From contig JBCBKN010000165.1 of NCBI GenBank assembly GCA_038521775.1, forward strand, positions 1 to 9,408: a DNA stretch of 9,408 nt. Reading direction: 5' to 3'. The number at the start of each line of letters is the position of its first letter. Position 1 is the stretch's first letter. The position numbers and the translations under genes are program-made. Source of the DNA: J013 sp038521775 (lineage in GTDB: Bacteria; Pseudomonadota; Alphaproteobacteria; Rhodobacterales; Rhodobacteraceae). A model generated the notes under the pieces. That model saw nothing but the letters and a program-made list of their open reading frames with translations. It ran no database searches and was not told the DNA's origin. Shown here one piece after another: positions 7,123 to 9,408 of this stretch.

Positions 7123-7131
7123 TGCTATATT
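7123..7131 (+). promoter_or_regulatory. carD promoter, extended -10
   Basis: TGC followed by TATATT gives an extended -10 with five of six consensus matches and a T at the last position (-7). The matching -35 region (about 7102-7107, CTTCCA) is poor, which is typical of extended -10 promoters. Transcription would start near 7138, giving a carD leader of about 157 bases. Confidence 0.65.
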
Positions 7132-7156
7132 ATCGACACATTCGATGGATGACGGG

Positions 7157-7198
7157 CCGATCGGCCAACGCGTTCGTGGTTGGCCGATAGGTGTTTTT
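7157..7198 (+). terminator. Terminator-like stem-loop in the carD leader
   Basis: A perfect 10-bp stem, ATCGGCCAAC (7160-7169) with GTTGGCCGAT (7179-7188), encloses a 9-base loop. After one mismatch the stem extends by CC/GG and a G-T pair (7156-7158 with 7190-7192). A TTTTT run follows at 7194-7198. The shape is that of an intrinsic terminator, yet it lies about 20-60 bases downstream of the presumed carD start and about 100 bases before the carD ATG. It could end a short RNA of roughly 60 bases or attenuate carD. The one-base interruption before the T-run and its short length leave termination strength open. Confidence 0.55.
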
Positions 7199-7223
7199 GC
7201 GCCGGTCGAGAAGAAGACATTGT

Positions 7224-7242
7224 CGCCTGGACAAGCCAGGTG
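7224..7242 (+). repeat. Second hairpin in the carD leader, with an alternative pairing
   Basis: CGCCTGG (7224-7230) can pair with CCAGGTG (7236-7242) around the 5-base loop ACAAG, with one G-T pair. A competing pairing, TTGTC (7220-7224) with GACAA (7230-7234), uses overlapping bases, so the two cannot form together. This is secondary-structure reading by eye. Confidence 0.4.
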
Positions 7243-7294
7243 CAAGGCGTGCATGCGCAGACCCTGTCCGGATCCGCAAGGGGAAAAGACACTG

Positions 7295-7813
7295 ATGACA
7301 AAGACCAGACTCGACGGGAAGTCCGAGTTCCGACCCAACGACTATGTCGTGTACCCGGCGCATGGCGTCGGGCAGATCCTGCGCATCGAAGAGCAGGAGA
7401 TTGCCGGCATGCGCATGGAGCTGTTCGTGATTTCCTTCGAGAAGGACAAGATGACGCTGCGGGTGCCGACGGCAAAGGCCAACTCGGTCGGCATGCGGTC
7501 GCTGTCCTCGCCGGACATCGTGTCTCGGGCGCTGGAAACGCTCAACGGGCGGGCCCGCGTGAAGCGCACGATGTGGTCGCGTCGCGCCCAGGAATACGAG
7601 CAGAAGATCAACTCGGGCGATCTGATCTCGATCGCCGAGGTCGTGCGCGATCTGCACCGCAATGACGACCAGCGTGAGCAGTCCTATTCGGAGCGTCAGC
7701 TCTATGAGGCGGCGCTGGAGCGTCTGACGCGCGAGGTCGCGGCGGTCAGCGGGCTCGACGAGGCCGGTGCGATGGCCGAGGTCGACGCCCTGCTTGAGCG
7801 GCGCGCGGCCTGA
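7295..7813 (+). CDS. carD: CarD family transcriptional regulator
   Basis: This 172-residue protein has the two CarD domains. The N-terminal RNA-polymerase-interacting Tudor-like domain spans about residues 11-68 (FRPNDYVVYPAHGVGQI, then ELFVISFEKDKMTLRVP). A helical C-terminal DNA-binding domain spans about 75-172. Trp94 in RTMWSRRAQEYE sits where mycobacterial CarD has the Trp that wedges into the -10 upstream fork. CarD binds the RNA polymerase beta subunit and alters open-complex stability. In Rhodobacter sphaeroides it is reported to activate promoters lacking T at -7 and to repress its own promoter. The ATG at 7295 is preceded by AAGGGG with an 11-base spacer. The frame stays open upstream to 7145, but the added 50 residues cover the terminator-like hairpin and match no CarD sequence. 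The long structured leader suggests post-initiation control. Confidence 0.95.
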   Translation: MTKTRLDGKSEFRPNDYVVYPAHGVGQILRIEEQEIAGMRMELFVISFEKDKMTLRVPTAKANSVGMRSLSSPDIVSRALETLNGRARVKRTMWSRRAQEYEQKINSGDLISIAEVVRDLHRNDDQREQSYSERQLYEAALERLTREVAAVSGLDEAGAMAEVDALLERRAA

Positions 7814-7819
7814 AGAACG

Positions 7820-7843
7820 GGTCCCCGGCGCGTGCCGGGGCCC
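7820..7843 (+). terminator. GC-rich hairpin after carD
   Basis: CCCCGGC (7823-7829) pairs with GCCGGGG (7834-7840) around a 4-base loop. After a single mismatch the outer GG/CC (7820-7821 with 7842-7843) pairs as well. It starts seven bases after the carD stop codon. The following sequence (CAATCTTGATC) has only a weak T content, so it is a plausible but not classical terminator. Confidence 0.5.
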
Positions 7844-7890
7844 AATCTTGATCACCGGTCGCGTCGCGCTGCGCCGGTCCTGATCTCTCC

Positions 7891-7923
7891 AAAAAAAAAC
7901 CGCAAGATCTGCACCGGCGGTGC
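7891..7923 (-). terminator. Possible terminator of the phosphatase gene (A9 run plus hairpin)
   Basis: On the minus strand, a short hairpin GCACC-GCC-GGTGC (7923-7911) is followed 11 bases later by nine T residues (7899-7891). A nine-base homopolymer stands out in this GC-rich window and lies 71 bases past the phosphatase stop codon. The gap between hairpin and T-run is longer than ideal. Confidence 0.35.
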
Positions 7924-7970
7924 GCACATGGCGGTATCACGCCACGTGCAGGGCAGCTGTGGAGCGCCAC

Positions 7971-8687
7971 TTACTCGCGCCGCAACAGCCCATCCACAAG
8001 CCATCCCGCACCGAGTTTCGGCACAAAGCTGCGGGTCAGCCGGTCAGGGTCGTAGGCGGAGGCCACCCAATCCTCCAACCCCTGTCCCGGTGCCGCTTCC
8101 GCCAGATAGCTGTCGAAGAAATGGTCCAGGATGCCGGTCTTGGCCGCGCGAATATGGCCATAGCGCAGGGCAAGCTGCCCCATCGCCTCGGCCAGGGGTT
8201 GCCCCTCGAGAAGATGCATGTGCAGGACCGACACGAAGCCCGCCCGGTCGGCGCCCGATTTGCAGTGATAAAGCACCGGCGGCTCGGCGGCGCGCATGGC
8301 GGCCAGGATCTGGGCAAACTCCTCGCGGCTGGGCAACTGGCGCGACCGCGCCGTGATCCGGTGAAAGCTGAGCCCGGCCTCGTTGCAGGCCTCGATCTCC
8401 AACGGCAGCGATCCGAACATCAGCCCGCCGCGCAGGCTGAGCACGCTGCGCCCGCCTTCGGTTGAAAACCGCCGGATCAGACCCGGCGAGGGCTGGGCCG
8501 CGCGCGCCGCGTTCGGCGACAACCAGTGATAGTTCGGATAGACCGCGCGAAAGACGCCGTGATCGGCAAACAGCATGTTGGCCCAGGCCGCAATGCGCTG
8601 CCCGCGGGTCTGCGGCGGGCCCGACCACCGCGCCGCATCACGGTCGCGTCTCGCTATCCGGCTGGCCGCGTCGCGACGAAACAGCAT
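7971..8687 (-). CDS. Dual-specificity / tyrosine protein phosphatase-like protein (CX5R)
   Basis: This 238-residue protein carries the cysteine phosphatase P-loop HCKSGADRAG, with nucleophile Cys142 and Arg148 in the CX5R signature. It is preceded by the expected hydrophobic strand (VLYH). The N-terminal part (about 35-95: ANMLFADHGVFR, HWLSPNAARAAQPSPG, RSVLSLRGG) matches the layout of the bacterial DSP/PTP-like family. The enzyme should hydrolyse a phosphate monoester through a phosphocysteine intermediate. The substrate could be a phosphoprotein, lipid or inositol phosphate and cannot be told from the sequence. No signal peptide is seen. The start at 8687 is chosen because AAGGGG lies 12 bases upstream. 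The frame runs open to 8777, but the extra 30 residues are Cys/Trp-rich and unlike the family. It is convergent with carD and divergent from the RegA-like gene. Confidence 0.88.
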   Translation of the reverse strand: MLFRRDAASRIARRDRDAARWSGPPQTRGQRIAAWANMLFADHGVFRAVYPNYHWLSPNAARAAQPSPGLIRRFSTEGGRSVLSLRGGLMFGSLPLEIEACNEAGLSFHRITARSRQLPSREEFAQILAAMRAAEPPVLYHCKSGADRAGFVSVLHMHLLEGQPLAEAMGQLALRYGHIRAAKTGILDHFFDSYLAEAAPGQGLEDWVASAYDPDRLTRSFVPKLGAGWLVDGLLRRE

Positions 8688-8703
8688 GAGCCAAACACAC
8701 CCC

Positions 8704-8715
8704 TTGCACGTGCAA
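8704..8715. promoter_or_regulatory. 12-bp perfect palindrome in front of the phosphatase gene
   Basis: TTGCACGTGCAA is fully palindromic. It lies 17-28 bases upstream of the chosen phosphatase start and its edge overlaps the AAGGGG ribosome-binding site (complement of 8700-8705). It could be an operator or a small hairpin affecting translation. No regulator is identified. Confidence 0.45.
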
Positions 8716-8956
8716 CCAATCAGGCTGAGCTCGCAGAAATGCCAGGACATGGCGGCGTGCCAATCCGCCGCCCACATCCCGATCTGCGGCCAAGCCCCTA
8801 CGATTTCTCCATGAGATTGTAAATGGGCGGTTCCGCGTCGCGTCTAGGGCAGCCCTGTGTCGATCCGATCTTCGCGCCCGGCTGCGACCGTTCCGTGTCA
8901 ACCTTCCGAAAACCAAATTTGAATTAGCAACGTATCACCCAAAAGGAGAGTTTGAG

Positions 8957-9408
8957 ATGCAGCACAGCGAAGACAAGCCGGCGCGCGTCCCGACCCTTGC
9001 CGATCGGACGCTTCTGATCGTCGATGAGGAGCGGAGCTTCACCGAAGGGCTCGCATCGGCGATGTTGCGCCGAGGCTTTGAGGTCGTGTGCGCCGCATCC
9101 GCCCGGGCCGCGTTCGATCTGATCGCGGAGCGCCCGCCGGCCTTCATGGTGACCGAGCTTCGCCTGCATGACGGCAGCGGGCTCGACATTGTCGAGGCCT
9201 TGTGCGCGGCCAGCCAGACCGCACGGCCGGTGATTGTCACCGGGTTCGGCGATGTGCCCACGGCCGTTGCGGCGGTGCGGGTCGGGGCGCTCGATTACAT
9301 CTCAAAGCCTGCCTCGGCCGATGATGTGCTTGCGGCCTTGCTGGCGCCGCGCGGCGGCAAACCCACACCCCCGAAAAACCCCATGACCCCGTCGGAGCTG
9401 CGCCAGGC
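8957..9408 (+). CDS. RegA/PrrA/ActR-like response regulator, 3' end cut by window
   Basis: The first 150 codons are present: a receiver domain (about 17-130) and a Pro-rich linker (GGKPTPPKNPMTPSELRQ). The linker resembles the segment before the Fis-type helix-turn-helix in RegA. RegA-like segments are RLHDGSGLDIVEAL, VIVTGFGDVPTAVAAVRVGALDYISKPA and NPMTPSEL. RegA, with its kinase RegB, controls redox-responsive genes of photosynthesis, respiration and carbon fixation. The receiver has Asp23 in the acidic pocket, Thr95 and Lys117, but the phospho-accepting Asp is replaced by Glu67 (TELRL where RegA has IDLRL), and the acidic cluster reads VDEE instead of VDDD. The ATG at 8957 has a strong AAGGAGAG ribosome-binding site with a 6-base spacer. 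The divergent neighbour is a phosphatase rather than regB/senC, so this may be a paralogue of RegA; no symbol is given. Confidence 0.82.
   Translation, partial: MQHSEDKPARVPTLADRTLLIVDEERSFTEGLASAMLRRGFEVVCAASARAAFDLIAERPPAFMVTELRLHDGSGLDIVEALCAASQTARPVIVTGFGDVPTAVAAVRVGALDYISKPASADDVLAALLAPRGGKPTPPKNPMTPSELRQ

Larger units (their letters stand above)
6985..7294. other. fdxA-carD intergenic region, 310 bases, structured
   Basis: No protein gene is supported here. From left to right it holds a small hairpin just after fdxA (GCCCT/AGGGC, 7006-7018, 3-base loop), a 27-bp imperfect palindrome (7051-7077), an extended -10 promoter (7123-7131), a terminator-like stem-loop with T-run (7157-7198), a second hairpin (7224-7242) and the carD ribosome-binding site (AAGGGG, 7278-7283). 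The -10 and its flanks are AT-rich compared with the surrounding GC-rich sequence, as expected of a real control region. Confidence 0.75.

Noticed and set aside
7145..7294. A 50-residue N-terminal extension of CarD in the same frame
   Set aside because: It lies over the terminator-like hairpin, matches no CarD sequence, and the ATG at 7295 has a ribosome-binding site and the normal family N-terminus.
8688..8777. A longer phosphatase starting at 8777
   Set aside because: The extra residues are Cys/Trp-rich and unlike the family, and the start at 8687 has AAGGGG upstream.

Overview
The window is GC-rich, and its gene content and protein sequences point to an alphaproteobacterium, most likely of the order Rhodobacterales. 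The indicators are a SUV3-like helicase followed by a small S4-domain protein, a seven-iron ferredoxin FdxA and a CarD-type RNA polymerase regulator, plus a RegA/PrrA/ActR-like response regulator. No tRNA, rRNA, insertion sequence, integrase or CRISPR array is visible, and the window reads as ordinary chromosome rather than a mobile island. The taxonomic call is inference from gene content, not from a search.

Layout from left to right: (a) a minus-strand pair, an SCP2 sterol-carrier domain protein (start at 1362) followed 29 bases later by a PldB-like alpha/beta hydrolase (ending at 110); (b) a plus-strand exported TPR protein (1459-2145), divergent from that pair; (c) a very long plus-strand SUV3-like RNA helicase (2217-6101) with an acidic low-complexity arm holding a 12-unit 15-bp repeat and a basic Gly/Arg/Lys-rich tail; (d) an Hsp15-like S4 protein (6169-6480); (e) fdxA (6646-6984) behind its own candidate promoter; (f) a structured 310-base intergenic region and carD (7295-7813); (g) a convergent minus-strand CX5R phosphatase (7971-8687); (h) a 269-base divergent region and the first 150 codons of a RegA-like response regulator (from 8957, cut by the window end).

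Functionally, the left part concerns lipids and the envelope (SCP2, hydrolase, exported TPR protein). The middle concerns RNA and ribosomes (helicase, S4 protein). The right part concerns redox and global transcription control (ferredoxin, CarD, RegA-like regulator).

The two most interesting signals are on the right. First, the carD leader has an extended -10 promoter followed about 20-60 bases later by a terminator-like stem-loop and T-run, suggesting a short RNA or attenuation of a global regulator. Second, the RegA-like protein has Glu where the phospho-accepting Asp should be, which suggests a regulator that does not use ordinary phosphorylation. A 27-bp imperfect palindrome upstream of carD and a 12-bp perfect palindrome over the leader of the phosphatase gene are further candidate control sites.
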